Below, piece by piece: positions 49,893 through 59,453 of a stretch of DNA of 64,000 bases (positions are counted from its first letter, which is position 1; every line of letters starts with the position of its first letter). This DNA comes from Treponema succinifaciens DSM 2489 (GTDB lineage: Bacteria; Spirochaetota; Spirochaetia; Treponematales; Treponemataceae). The DNA is taken from contig NC_015385.1 in NCBI RefSeq assembly GCF_000195275.1, forward strand, positions 310,001-374,000, read 5' to 3'. A program made the position numbers and the translations under genes. The notes beneath the pieces are model-generated. The model saw only the letters and a program-made list of their open reading frames with translations, made no database searches and was not told where the DNA came from.

Positions 49893-51380
49893 TTAGAGGT
49901 TTGAATATCCCATCAGGTATTCATCTATCTCCCTTGCGCATTCTCTTCCTTCTGCGATTGCCCAGACAACGAGCGACTGGCCTCTGTGCATGTCGCCTGC
50001 GGTAAAGACTTTGTCTGTTCCCGTGAAGTATGAGTCTGCGCCGGAAGTTGCGACCGTGTTCCTTGGGGAAAGGGGAACACCGAATGCGTTTGCGGTGTAG
50101 TCTTCGCAACCGAGGAATCCCGCGGCAATCAGAATCAGGTCGGCCGGAAGCTCTTTTTCGCTTCCTTCGATTTCGCAGAGAGTACGTTTTCCGTCCACAT
50201 TCTTGAATTCAACCTGAACTGTTTTTATTCCGCAGACTTTTCCGTCTTTCTGATAGACTTCCTTGATTGTCGTTTTGTAGACGCGCGGATCATGCCCGAA
50301 CTTTTCAATTGATTCCTGTGCGCCGTAGTCTGTCTTGAGGACTTTGGGCCACTGCGGCCACGGATTGTTTGGCTGACGTTCCGTAGGAGGGCAGGGCATC
50401 ATTTCAAGCTGGGTTACGCTTGCCGCCCCGAGCCTTATGCTTGAGCCTGTGCAGTCGTTTCCCGTGTCGCCTCCGCCAAGAATCACCACGTGCTTTCCCT
50501 TTGGATCAAAGAAATTCTTGTCCGAAAAGTCTGAGTCCAAAAGGCTTTTTGTAACGCTCTTGAGCCAGTCCACAGCGAACATTATTCCCTGCGCCTCGCT
50601 TCCCTGGGCAGACAGAGGACGCGGTTTTTTCGCTCCGCAGCACAGGGCGACCGCATCGTATTCGGAAAGAAGCTGCTTGGCATCCACGTTGCGTCCGGCA
50701 TCGGCGTTTGTTATGAACGTGACTCCTTCGGCTTTCATAAGATTGACCCTGCGTTCTACGATTTTTTTGTCCAGTTTCATGTTCGGAATGCCGTACATCA
50801 GAAGTCCGCCGATTCTGTCATCCCTCTCGTAGACGGTCACATTGTGTCCGCGGCGGTTCAGCAAGTCGGCGACAGCAAGTCCTGCAGGACCTGAGCCGAT
50901 TACCGCGATTTTTTTGTCGCTTCTGACTTTCGGAATCTGCGGTTTCATGTAGCCTGACTCGAACGCCTTCTCGATTATGTAAAGCTCGTTGTCGTGGATT
51001 GTCACAGCTTCCTTTATGTCTCCTCCGTTTCCGCAGTTGCAGGCTTTCTCGCACAGCGCGGGGCAGACTCTTCCTGTGAATTCCGGGAAGCTTGAAGTTT
51101 TCAGAAGCCGCCAGGCCGCCATGTCGTACTGGCCTTTGTAAAGCGCGTCATTCCATTCAGGAATAAAATTGTGGAGCGGACATCCCGTCACCATTCCCGC
51201 AAGCCTGATTGCGCTCTGGCACATCGGAACTCCGCAGTTCATGCATCTTGCCGCCTGTTCACGCCGTTCCCTGTCGTCAAGATGATTGTGGAATTCCTTG
51301 AAATTCTTTATGCGTGAAGATGGCTCAATCCAGGAATCCTCAACGCGCTTGTATATCATAAATCCGTCGTTCTTACCCAT
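49893..51380 (-). CDS. gltD: Glutamate synthase small subunit
   Basis: 495 residues. N-terminal [4Fe-4S] cysteines are in RCMNCGVPMCQSAIRLAGMVTGCPLHNFIPEWN and CPALCEKACNCGNG. FAD binding is at AVIGSGPAGLAVADLLN (about 160), NAD(P)H binding at VVILGGGDTGNDC (about 300) and the end reads TAGDMHRGQSLVVWAIAEGR. It feeds electrons from NAD(P)H to GltB for glutamine plus 2-oxoglutarate to two glutamate. Starts 20 bases after the gltB stop. Confidence 0.95.
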   Translation of the reverse strand: MGKNDGFMIYKRVEDSWIEPSSRIKNFKEFHNHLDDRERREQAARCMNCGVPMCQSAIRLAGMVTGCPLHNFIPEWNDALYKGQYDMAAWRLLKTSSFPEFTGRVCPALCEKACNCGNGGDIKEAVTIHDNELYIIEKAFESGYMKPQIPKVRSDKKIAVIGSGPAGLAVADLLNRRGHNVTVYERDDRIGGLLMYGIPNMKLDKKIVERRVNLMKAEGVTFITNADAGRNVDAKQLLSEYDAVALCCGAKKPRPLSAQGSEAQGIMFAVDWLKSVTKSLLDSDFSDKNFFDPKGKHVVILGGGDTGNDCTGSSIRLGAASVTQLEMMPCPPTERQPNNPWPQWPKVLKTDYGAQESIEKFGHDPRVYKTTIKEVYQKDGKVCGIKTVQVEFKNVDGKRTLCEIEGSEKELPADLILIAAGFLGCEDYTANAFGVPLSPRNTVATSGADSYFTGTDKVFTAGDMHRGQSLVVWAIAEGRECAREIDEYLMGYSNL

Positions 51381-51400
51381 AATGTACCCCTGACTTTTTC

Positions 51401-54400
51401 CTATGCAGTGAGCTTTTTAAAAGCTTCAAGGACTGCTTCATCGTGATTCAAACCGCGCTCTTCGCCCTTTGCGATTTCCGTCATCATCTTCTGATAATCA
51501 TTAGGAACTATTTTCTTGAAGTGCCTGATGTAGTTATCGAAGTCCTTGAGAATTTTCTTTGCAAGTTCTGAGCCTGTCTCCTTTGCATGACGCTGAATCA
51601 AATCCTTTACGAGCTCAATGTCGTGGCTGTCTGAAACTTCTGTCATGGAAACAAGCTGCTTGTTCAGACGCAGATACAAATCGTGGTTCATGTCCAGAAC
51701 GTAAGCTGTTCCGCCTGACATTCCCGCGCAGAGGTTCTTTCCTGTTCCGCCAAGGATTACGGCTGTTCCGCCTGTCATGTATTCAAGTCCGTGGTCGCCG
51801 CAGCCTTCAACAACCGCAACCGCCCCGGAATTTCTTACGCAGAAACGTTCGCCGGCGATTCCGTTTATGAACGCGCTTCCGCTTGTCGCTCCGTACAAGG
51901 CCACGTTTCCGATGATGATGTTCTCTTCGGCTTTGTATCCTGCCTTTGCTGAAGGGTGGACTACGATTTTTCCGCCGCTCAGACCTTTTCCGAGGTAGTC
52001 GTTCGCGTCTCCTGTAAGGTTCAGTGTAAGTCCTTTTGGAATGAACGCGCCGAATGACTGTCCGCCGCCGCCCGTGCAGTTCACAACGTAGCTGTCCTCT
52101 TCAAGCGATGAGCCGAAAGTTTTCTGGATTTCCGAGCCGAGGATTGTTCCCACGGTTCTGTCCGTCGAGGAAACTGAAAGCTCAAAAACACCTTTCTTCG
52201 CTTTCTTTGACTTTTCAAATGCCTTCAGGAGCTTTGACTCGTCTACGGTTTTTTCAAGCTGGAAGTCGAAAATGTCCGCAGGCTCAAAATGTGTCTTCGC
52301 GTCTTCCGGAGTTTTCCAGCCGATGATTCTGCTCATGTCCACAAGGTTTGCCCTTGGGAACGCGCTTTTTTCTTTGAGGGCAAGAAGCTCCGTGTGTCCG
52401 CACATTTCGTCAATGCTGTGGAAGCCGAATTTCGCCATGATTTCGCGCAGTTCCTCGGCAATGAATTTCATGAAATTCTCAACGTATTCAGGTTTTCCTG
52501 TGAATCGTTTTCTAAGTTCGCTGTTCTGGGTCGCAACGCCGAACGGACAGGTGTCAAGGTTGCACACGCGCATCATCGCGCAGCCCATTGTAATCAGAGG
52601 CGCTGTGGCAAAACCGAATTCCTCCGCGCCCAAAAGACAGGCAATCGCGACATCGCGGCCGCTCATAAGCTTTCCGTCCGTCTCAATCACAACGCGCGAG
52701 CGGAGTCCGTTCTGAATCAGCGTCTGATGGGTTTCCGCAAGCCCTAATTCCCACGGAAGCCCCGCATGGTGAATTGAAGAGATTGGAGCGGCTCCAGTTC
52801 CGCCGTCGTGTCCGGAAATCAGAATCACCTGCGCGCCGGCCTTCGCAACGCCAGCCGCAATCGTTCCGACACCAGCCTCGGAGACAAGCTTGACTGAAAT
52901 GCGGGCGGCACGGTTCGCGTTCTTCAAGTCGTAAATCAGCTGCGCCAAATCTTCTATTGAATAAATGTCGTGGTGCGGCGGCGGCGAAATCAAAGATACA
53001 CCCGGAGTCGCGTAACGTGTCTGCGCAATCCAAGGATATACTTTTTTTCCAGGAAGATGTCCGCCTTCTCCCGGTTTTGCTCCCTGCGCCATTTTAATCT
53101 GAATTTCCTTTGCGCTCAAAAGATATTCTTCCGTAACGCCGAAACGTCCGGACGCAACCTGCTTGATTGCGGAATTCGCCTCTGTTCCAAGGCGCTCCGG
53201 TTTTTCGCCGCCCTCGCCGGAATTTGATTTTCCGTGCAGGTGGTTCATCGCCAGAGCCATGCAGCGGTGCGCTTCCTCGGAAATTGAGCCGTAGCTCATA
53301 GCGCCTGTCTTGAACCGCTTTACAATTTCAGAAACCGGCTCAACTTCGTCTATGCTGATTTCTTTTCCTTCCGGGAAACTGAACTTGAGCATTGCGCGCA
53401 AGGTGTGGGGATGCGCGTTGTCGTCAACCAGAGCCGTGTATTCCTTGAATCTTTCGTAGCTTCCTGTCCTGGTTGATTCCTGCAGGGCGATAATTGTTTC
53501 AGGCGAATAAAGGTGATCCTCGCAGGTCGGACCGCGGCGCAGCTTGTGGTTTCCCACAGAATCAAGATGCGTATTAACTGTCAATCCGAGCGGATCAAAT
53601 GCCTTGTTGTGATGGAAGTTCACATCCTCATCAATTTCCTTAAGGCCGATTCCACCGACGCGGCTCACTGTGTTTGTAAAATATTCGTCGATTACATCCT
53701 TGCTGATTCCGATTGCCTCGAAAATCTGCGCGGACTGATAGGACTGAATCGTTGAGATTCCCATCTTTGCGGCGATTTTTACAATTCCGTTTATGATTCC
53801 CTTGTTGTAGTCGTCGATTGCGGTGTGGTAATCCTTGTCCAAAAGCTTCTGGTCAATGAGCTCGGCGATGCATTCGTGCGCAAGATAAGGGTTCACCGCA
53901 CGCGCTCCATAACCAAGACACATCGCAGCCTGATGGACGTTTCTGACTTCCGCCGACTCAAGAATAATTGAAATTGCGGTTCTCTTTTTTGTGCGGATCA
54001 AATACTGCTCAACTCCGCTGACTGCAAGAAGGCTTGGAACGGCGACGTGGTTTTCGTCAACTCCGCGGTCGCTCAAAATGATTATGTTGCTTCCGTTGTG
54101 ATATTCACGCTCGATTGCGACAAAAATATTGTCCAGCGCCTCTTTAAGTGAAGTGTTCTTATAATACAAAAGGGAAACAACCGCAGTTTTTAGTCCGGGG
54201 CGGTTCAGGTTCTTGAGCTTTAGCATATCGACGCCGGTCAGAATCGGATTGTTTATCTCAAGAACCGTGCAGTTCGCGCTTTTCGGCTCAAGGAGATTTC
54301 CGTCTGTTCCGACGTAGACTGTCGTGTCGGTGACAACCTTTTCACGCAGAGAGTCAATCGGCGGATTTGTAACCTGGGCGAACAGCTGCTTGAAGTAGTT

Positions 54401-55924
54401 GTAAAGCGGCGGATGCTTGTCGCTCATGACTGCAAGAGGCGTGTCTATTCCCATCGCTCCGGTCGGTTCAACTCCGTTCTGCGCCATAGGAAGAATCATC
54501 TCGTTCACATCTTCGTAGTTCCAGCCGAACGCACGGTACATTATGTCGCGCTCTTCCTGCGTGTAGACCGGAATTTTCTTGTTCGGAATCACAAGATCCT
54601 TCAGCTTCAGAAGGTTCATGTTCAGCCATTCGCCGTAAGGATAAAGGTTTATGTACTGTTTTTTCGCCTCTTCGTCGGAAATAAGACGCTTCTGGACTGT
54701 GTCAACAAGAAGAATTTTTCCGGGCTGAAGACGTGATTTTTTAACGATGTTTTCTTCCGGAATGTCAAGAACTCCGACTTCCGAAGAAAGAATGAGCATA
54801 TTGTCTTTTGTAATGTAATAGCGGCTCGGGCGGAGTCCGTTTCTGTCAAGAGTTGCCCCGACAAAATCTCCGTCACTGAAAAGAATCGCGGCGGGTCCGT
54901 CCCAAGGCTCCATCATTGTTGCCCAGTAATGGTAGAAGTCGCGCTTCTGCTGGCTCATCGTCCCGTCGTTTTTCCAAGGCTCAGGAATGCAGACCATCAC
55001 CGCAAGCGGAAGCGGCATTCCGTTCATCACAAGGAATTCCAGAGTGTTGTCCAGCATTGCCGAGTCAGAGCCTGTCGCGTCCACAGCCGGAAGAATTTCA
55101 CGCAGCTCCTCGTCCTTGAAAACCGGGGAATCAAGAGTCTCTTCTCTTGCCAGCATTCGGTCAACGTTTCCGCGGATTGTGTTGATTTCTCCGTTGTGCG
55201 CGATGAATCTGTTCGGATGCGCCCTCTGCCAGCTCGGCTGCGTGTTCGTGCTGAATCTTGAGTGGACAAGCGCAAGGGATGAAGTATAGTCCTCGGACTG
55301 AAGGTCTTTGTAGAAAGTCCTGAGCTGCTGAACAAGGAACATTCCCTTGTATACGATTGTGCGGCTTGAAAGCGAAGCAATATAAGTGTTCAGGTGCGAA
55401 TGCTCAAACTGACGGCGAAGAATGTAAAGCTTGCGGTCAAAGTCAAGTCCACGGCTGATATTTTCCGGACGCTCGATAAAGCACTGCATTATGCAAGGCA
55501 TGCAGTCTTTTGCGCGCTGCCCGAGAACATCAGGATTCACAGGAACCTTTCTCCAGCCGAGAAATTTGAGGTTCTCCTTTTTTGCAAGGACTTCAAGCAT
55601 TTTCATCGCCTGCGAGCGGATATATTTGTCCTGCGGAAAGAAGAACATTCCGACTCCGTAGTCGCGCGCTTCCTTCAGCCCGATTCCTTCCTGCTTTGCC
55701 GCCTGCTTGAAAAACCGATGCGAAATCTGAACAAGAATTCCGACTCCGTCGCCGGTCTCTCCGGTCGCATCCTTTCCCGCGCGGTGCTCCAGCTTTTCAA
55801 CTATGCAAAGCGCGTTGTCCACGATTTTGTGAGTCGCCGTACCGTCAATGTTTACGACCGCTCCGATTCCGCAAGCGTCATGCTCAAATGACGGATCATA
55901 CAAAGTTCTGTTTTTTTCAGTCAT
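51401..55924 (-). CDS. gltB: Glutamate synthase large subunit
   Basis: 1507 residues from ATG 55924, which has AAGGGG upstream; an ATG 15 bases earlier sits on the terminator U run. The Ntn-type glutaminase starts near HDACGIGAV (nucleophile Cys). The central and FMN-binding synthase domains follow (PPPHHDIYSIEDLAQLIYDLK, GHDGGTGAAP, then the 3Fe-4S cluster Cys in MRVCNLDTCPFGVATQ). The GxGxG beta-helix is C-terminal (GGIAG-like repeats, MTGGTAVILGGTGKNLCAGMSGG). It makes glutamate from 2-oxoglutarate and glutamine-derived ammonia. Base composition is higher in G/C than the islands, in line with a core gene. Confidence 0.95.
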   Translation of the reverse strand: MTEKNRTLYDPSFEHDACGIGAVVNIDGTATHKIVDNALCIVEKLEHRAGKDATGETGDGVGILVQISHRFFKQAAKQEGIGLKEARDYGVGMFFFPQDKYIRSQAMKMLEVLAKKENLKFLGWRKVPVNPDVLGQRAKDCMPCIMQCFIERPENISRGLDFDRKLYILRRQFEHSHLNTYIASLSSRTIVYKGMFLVQQLRTFYKDLQSEDYTSSLALVHSRFSTNTQPSWQRAHPNRFIAHNGEINTIRGNVDRMLAREETLDSPVFKDEELREILPAVDATGSDSAMLDNTLEFLVMNGMPLPLAVMVCIPEPWKNDGTMSQQKRDFYHYWATMMEPWDGPAAILFSDGDFVGATLDRNGLRPSRYYITKDNMLILSSEVGVLDIPEENIVKKSRLQPGKILLVDTVQKRLISDEEAKKQYINLYPYGEWLNMNLLKLKDLVIPNKKIPVYTQEERDIMYRAFGWNYEDVNEMILPMAQNGVEPTGAMGIDTPLAVMSDKHPPLYNYFKQLFAQVTNPPIDSLREKVVTDTTVYVGTDGNLLEPKSANCTVLEINNPILTGVDMLKLKNLNRPGLKTAVVSLLYYKNTSLKEALDNIFVAIEREYHNGSNIIILSDRGVDENHVAVPSLLAVSGVEQYLIRTKKRTAISIILESAEVRNVHQAAMCLGYGARAVNPYLAHECIAELIDQKLLDKDYHTAIDDYNKGIINGIVKIAAKMGISTIQSYQSAQIFEAIGISKDVIDEYFTNTVSRVGGIGLKEIDEDVNFHHNKAFDPLGLTVNTHLDSVGNHKLRRGPTCEDHLYSPETIIALQESTRTGSYERFKEYTALVDDNAHPHTLRAMLKFSFPEGKEISIDEVEPVSEIVKRFKTGAMSYGSISEEAHRCMALAMNHLHGKSNSGEGGEKPERLGTEANSAIKQVASGRFGVTEEYLLSAKEIQIKMAQGAKPGEGGHLPGKKVYPWIAQTRYATPGVSLISPPPHHDIYSIEDLAQLIYDLKNANRAARISVKLVSEAGVGTIAAGVAKAGAQVILISGHDGGTGAAPISSIHHAGLPWELGLAETHQTLIQNGLRSRVVIETDGKLMSGRDVAIACLLGAEEFGFATAPLITMGCAMMRVCNLDTCPFGVATQNSELRKRFTGKPEYVENFMKFIAEELREIMAKFGFHSIDEMCGHTELLALKEKSAFPRANLVDMSRIIGWKTPEDAKTHFEPADIFDFQLEKTVDESKLLKAFEKSKKAKKGVFELSVSSTDRTVGTILGSEIQKTFGSSLEEDSYVVNCTGGGGQSFGAFIPKGLTLNLTGDANDYLGKGLSGGKIVVHPSAKAGYKAEENIIIGNVALYGATSGSAFINGIAGERFCVRNSGAVAVVEGCGDHGLEYMTGGTAVILGGTGKNLCAGMSGGTAYVLDMNHDLYLRLNKQLVSMTEVSDSHDIELVKDLIQRHAKETGSELAKKILKDFDNYIRHFKKIVPNDYQKMMTEIAKGEERGLNHDEAVLEAFKKLTA

Positions 55925-55945
55925 AGTAACCCCTTGCATAAAAAA

Positions 55946-55996
55946 AAGGCGCTTTGCAAAAAACAGACAATTAGCCTGTATTTTACAAAACGCCTT
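55946..55996 (-). terminator. Leader hairpin with U run directly before gltB (candidate attenuator)
   Basis: 55946-55968 and 55974-55996 are inverted repeats of 23 bases with about 19 matched plus G-U pairs and a 5-base loop. On the minus strand the stem is followed by seven T and then the gltB ribosome site. It lies between the gltB promoter and start codon, so gltB transcription must read through it. Confidence 0.7.
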
Positions 55997-56011
55997 CGTT
56001 TCGTTCTTTAG

Positions 56012-56040
56012 ACTATATAAAAAATCGAATAAATTATCAA
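56012..56040 (-). promoter_or_regulatory. gltB promoter
   Basis: Minus strand: TTGATA (56040-56035), 17-base spacer, TATAGT (56017-56012). Predicted start near 56005, about 10 bases before the leader hairpin. Confidence 0.65.
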
Positions 56041-56134
56041 GAGATTAGAAAGAAAAAATTGCTGAAAATATCAGGGTTGTCCTATAAGTTTAAAAACCGC
56101 ACAAGAAACACTCCAGATGTTATTGCTGCGGATT

Positions 56135-56554
56135 TTAGTTTGAAACTGCATCGAAAGTGTTTTCTTTGTTTTTTCCTTCTATATTAATGAATATTCCGTT
56201 TGGCAGGCAGGCGGCCCATTGTCCGTTTACGCTTATTTCTCCGCTTTGAATGCAGTTTTTATTTTCGCAAGGTGAATCTAAAAATTTCGCTTTTCCGCTT
56301 TCAACCTGAATTGAACTTTCTCCAAGAAGTCCTTTGAATTTATAAATTCCATCTTTTGCAAGGCTGTAAACAAATTTTTCTTTTGGAGTCTGCACAAAAA
56401 GTTCCGCCGTCTTTTCATTTTTTTTTCTGAACAGATTGAAAAATGAAAGAAAAATCACAATTAAAAAAATCAGAATAAACACAATGTCGAATGGTTTTAA
56501 GCGCAAATTCATATAGATTTTTTTATAAATCTTTGGCAGTTCTGTATATTTCAT
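56135..56554 (-). CDS. NusG domain II-containing membrane-anchored protein
   Basis: 139 residues (ATG 56554; ATG 56512 is also possible and would start MNLRLKPFDIVFILIF). One membrane helix at about 23-42, then an extracytoplasmic beta domain with SPCENKNCIQSGEISVNGQWAACLPNGIFINIEG. This Cys-containing pattern (CxxKxCxxxG...GQ.AACLPN) is that of NusG_II proteins, common in spirochetes and Firmicutes beside FMN-binding and ECF genes. Function unknown; it may be related to redox-linked lipoprotein or ApbE-type flavinylation systems. No operon partner is apparent. Confidence 0.75.
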   Translation of the reverse strand: MKYTELPKIYKKIYMNLRLKPFDIVFILIFLIVIFLSFFNLFRKKNEKTAELFVQTPKEKFVYSLAKDGIYKFKGLLGESSIQVESGKAKFLDSPCENKNCIQSGEISVNGQWAACLPNGIFINIEGKNKENTFDAVSN

Positions 56555-56721
56555 TAGGCATATATCTTTATTCCCTTATTTCTTTTGTTATAACTTTTTC
56601 TTTCATTAAAGCAAATATAACATATATCGAATGAAAAATATAGTTTAGTTTTTTCATCTGGCAAACCGCAATTTTTTTTTAATCTGAAATTTCTGCGGAA
56701 ATTTGCCGAAATATTTAAAAT

Positions 56722-57435
56722 ATGGCTAAGAAAAATTCTTTGAAATTTATTTTTGATTCTCCGGTTGTTCTTGTTTTTTCTGTTGTTTCGACGGTGATTT
56801 TTATTTCTGACTTGATTTTAAAGCTCAATCTTTCTGAGAAAATTTTTGAATGTCCTGGAGCAAAATCTGTTCCTGCATTTGATTTTAAATCAGCGTTGAG
56901 TTATGTAAAGCTTGTCATTTATCCGTTCGGCGGCGAAAATTCAACTTCTTTCTTTTTGAACATTGGATTCATTCTTTTGCTCGGTCCTGTTTTGGAAGAA
57001 CGTTACGGTTCTATTATGCTTGCCCTTATGATTTTTATAACTTCCCTTGTTGGCGGAGTCTTGACAGCTTGCGTTTCAACGTTTGGAATTTCTGGATGCG
57101 GTGGAATTGTTTTTATGATGATAATTCTTTCGGTGCTTTCTGTTTTTATAAAAAAGCAGCTTCCAGTTTCGTGGATTTTTATTTTTGCCCTTTATCTTGC
57201 GTTCTCTCTTTTCAGCGGAAAAAAGATTTCAGGATTTATGCCTTTTATGCAAAATAATGTTCCTGTTTTTATTCAGCTTGCGTCTGGAATCTGCGGAAGT
57301 CTTTTTGGATTTTTTGTCTGCCCAAAGAAGCGTTCTTCCCAAATCCAGAAAAAGCAGCAGGAAAAAACAATTGAAAATGAGCCGGAAAATTCTTCTGGCA
57401 GCGATGAAACTATAGTCGGAAATATCAGTTTATAG
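56722..57435 (+). CDS. Rhomboid-like membrane protein, probably inactive
   Basis: 237 residues, about six membrane helices and a polar tail (after 205). Rhomboid features are FFLNIGFILLLGPVLEERYGS, then FGISGCGGIVFMMI with the GxSG catalytic Ser region. The second catalytic residue should be His in a HxxGxxxG helix. The matching helix reads FIQLASGICGSLFGFF, with no His, so proteolysis is unlikely and an iRhom/derlin-like pseudoprotease role is more plausible. The preceding 165 bases hold no feature. Confidence 0.7.
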   Translation: MAKKNSLKFIFDSPVVLVFSVVSTVIFISDLILKLNLSEKIFECPGAKSVPAFDFKSALSYVKLVIYPFGGENSTSFFLNIGFILLLGPVLEERYGSIMLALMIFITSLVGGVLTACVSTFGISGCGGIVFMMIILSVLSVFIKKQLPVSWIFIFALYLAFSLFSGKKISGFMPFMQNNVPVFIQLASGICGSLFGFFVCPKKRSSQIQKKQQEKTIENEPENSSGSDETIVGNISL

Positions 57436-57519
57436 CAAATTTTCTTTTAACCTCTTTTTAACTTTTTGCGCTATGGGTTTGTCTTTTCTAAACGCAATAA
57501 TTGATATATAATTCAGTTT

Positions 57520-58602
57520 ATGGAATGCAAGGTAAAAAGATTTGGAATTCTTACAAGTGGCGGAGATGCGCCTGGACTTAATGCTGCGATAAGGGCTTTG
57601 TGCCGTGCCGCAAAAAATCAGTATAATATGGAAGCTGTGGGAATTTTCAACGGCTACCGCGGACTTATAAATGGCGACATGAAGGTTCTTTCAGAAAATG
57701 AGCTTTCTGGTCTTATAGCTCAAGGCGGAACAATTCTTGGAACTTCAAGAGAAAAGCCTTTTAAAAATCCAGTTGTAAATGAAGCGACCGGTCTTTTGCC
57801 TGTTGAAGCCATAAAAGAAAACTACAAAAAATGGAATCTTGACGCTCTTGTTTGTATCGGTGGAAACGGAACAAATACAACTGCAAGCCTTTTGTTTCAG
57901 TCTGGCTTGAATGTAATTGGACTTCCAAAAACAATTGACAACGATATTGAAGGCTCTGACGTAACATTCGGATTTTATACAGCATTGGATGTTGCAACTG
58001 ATGCTATTGATAGAATTCACACTACAGCCTGTAGCCACGGCAGAGTTATGATTGTTGAAATCATGGGGCACAAAGCCGGCTGGCTTGGACTTTATTCAGG
58101 AATCGCAGGCGGCGGAGATGCTATTTTGATTCCGGAAATTCCTTACGACATAAATAGCGTTGCAAAAAAAATAAAGGAACGCAAATCTTCTGGAAAGAAT
58201 TTTTCAATTGTTGTTGTTGCGGAAGGCGCAAAATCAAAAGAAGAATCCTTGCTTGACAAAAAATCTTTTAAAAAGGCACGGGCGGTAATGCAATGTACCA
58301 TAGGCGCAAGAGTTGCAAAGGAGCTTGAAGAAGCAACTGGATTTGAATGCCGTGCAACTGTTGTTGGCTACTTGCAGCGCGGAGGCACACCTTCTCCTTA
58401 TGACCGTCTTCTTTCCACACAGATTGGAGCTGCAGCCGCTGATTTTATTGCTCAGGAAAAATTCGGAAATCTTGTTGCGGTTCAGAATGGAAAAATAAAG
58501 CCGGTTCCACTTGACTACGTTGCTGGAAAAGTAAAAAATATTCCGCTTGATCATCCTATGATAAAAACTGCCAGAGACTTGGGTATTTGCCTTGGAGACT
58601 GA
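57520..58602 (+). CDS. pfkA: 6-phosphofructokinase
   Basis: 360 residues. Phosphofructokinase signature GGDAPGLNAAIRAL at the N terminus, PKTIDNDIEGSDVTFGF at about 146 (catalytic TIDND), MGHKAGWLGLYSG at about 185 and GYLQRGGTPSPYDR at about 285. The phosphate-donor loop, GGDGS in ATP enzymes and GGDD in PPi enzymes, reads GGNGTNT. Together with PKTIDND this leaves the donor (ATP or pyrophosphate) open. It starts glycolysis by converting fructose 6-phosphate to the 1,6-bisphosphate. Overlaps the next gene by 11 bases. Confidence 0.9.
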   Translation: MECKVKRFGILTSGGDAPGLNAAIRALCRAAKNQYNMEAVGIFNGYRGLINGDMKVLSENELSGLIAQGGTILGTSREKPFKNPVVNEATGLLPVEAIKENYKKWNLDALVCIGGNGTNTTASLLFQSGLNVIGLPKTIDNDIEGSDVTFGFYTALDVATDAIDRIHTTACSHGRVMIVEIMGHKAGWLGLYSGIAGGGDAILIPEIPYDINSVAKKIKERKSSGKNFSIVVVAEGAKSKEESLLDKKSFKKARAVMQCTIGARVAKELEEATGFECRATVVGYLQRGGTPSPYDRLLSTQIGAAAADFIAQEKFGNLVAVQNGKIKPVPLDYVAGKVKNIPLDHPMIKTARDLGICLGD

Positions 58603-59443
58603 TTTTAAATGCCGGTTCTGCGCTGAATGCCTTGGGTTTGGCTGCGTTGGAGAACTTCCTGGAATGGGCGGCGTAAATGCGAATAAAAATTTCATCTTGA
58701 ACTGCGCCGCTTGGAAAAAATTAGATTTCGGTCCGTTTGACTTTGGCAAAAAAGAAATCCGGCTTGCACCCATGACTGGCGCTGTTGAAAATGTGGGCTA
58801 CTTTGACGAAAAGCAATTTTACTTTGATTTGATAAACGAATGCTCAAAGTTTGGAATAAAACTTAGCATTGGAGATGGCGTTCCTGACACAAAGTTAAAA
58901 TGGGGAATTGAAGCTGTTCAGACAGCTGGAAAAAAAGCGGCGGTTTTTATAAAGCCTTACAGCAACAAAAAAATTCTTGAGCGTTTTGAGTGGGCGCAAA
59001 GTATTTCTGAATATTGCGGAATCGATATTGACGCATACAACATTGTAACAATGCGGAACAAAGCTCAACTTGAGAAAAAAGACACGTCTTTGCTTATTGA
59101 ACTGAAAAATTATTTTTCTAAAAAAGGAATTCCGTTTGTAATAAAAGGAATTTTTACAGACGAAGATTTGGAGCTTGTTAAAGAAGTGAAGCCGGATGTT
59201 GCTTTTGTTTCAAATCACGGTGGACGCATTAAAACACGTGAAGGCAGTTCCGCAGAATTCCTTTCTGAAAACTTTAAAATGCTAAAGTCAAATTGCGATG
59301 AGCTTTGGGTTGACGGTGGAATCCGTTTATGGAATGATGTGTACAAGGGGCAAAGCTATGGAGCTTCTGAAGTTCTTGTTGGTCGACCTTTTGCTTCTGC
59401 GCTTTGCAAAAAAAATTCTTTTGATAATATTTTAAAAAATTGA
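58592..59443 (+). CDS. FMN-dependent alpha-hydroxy-acid oxidase-like protein
   Basis: 283 residues. The N-terminal Cys cluster CRFCAECLGFGCVGELPGMGG is followed by a TIM-barrel FMN_dh domain. IRLAPMTGAVENVGY, FVIKGIFTDEDLELV (flavin-contact Lys), VAFVSNHGGR (catalytic His-Gly-Gly-Arg) and VDGGIRLWNDV-GASEVLVGRPFA (phosphate binding) match lactate/glycolate oxidase-type enzymes. The barrel is shorter than usual (about 350). The Cys-rich start suggests a metal or iron-sulfur site seen in a spirochete/clostridial subgroup. Starts inside the end of pfkA; the ECF S-component gene follows after 10 bases. Confidence 0.78.
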   Translation: METDFKCRFCAECLGFGCVGELPGMGGVNANKNFILNCAAWKKLDFGPFDFGKKEIRLAPMTGAVENVGYFDEKQFYFDLINECSKFGIKLSIGDGVPDTKLKWGIEAVQTAGKKAAVFIKPYSNKKILERFEWAQSISEYCGIDIDAYNIVTMRNKAQLEKKDTSLLIELKNYFSKKGIPFVIKGIFTDEDLELVKEVKPDVAFVSNHGGRIKTREGSSAEFLSENFKMLKSNCDELWVDGGIRLWNDVYKGQSYGASEVLVGRPFASALCKKNSFDNILKN

Positions 59444-59453
59444 GGTAATAAAA

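Noticed and set aside
51559-55891. Several open frames opposite gltB
   Set aside because: All are antisense shadows of a G/C-rich coding region with a complete, well-conserved protein on the minus strand.
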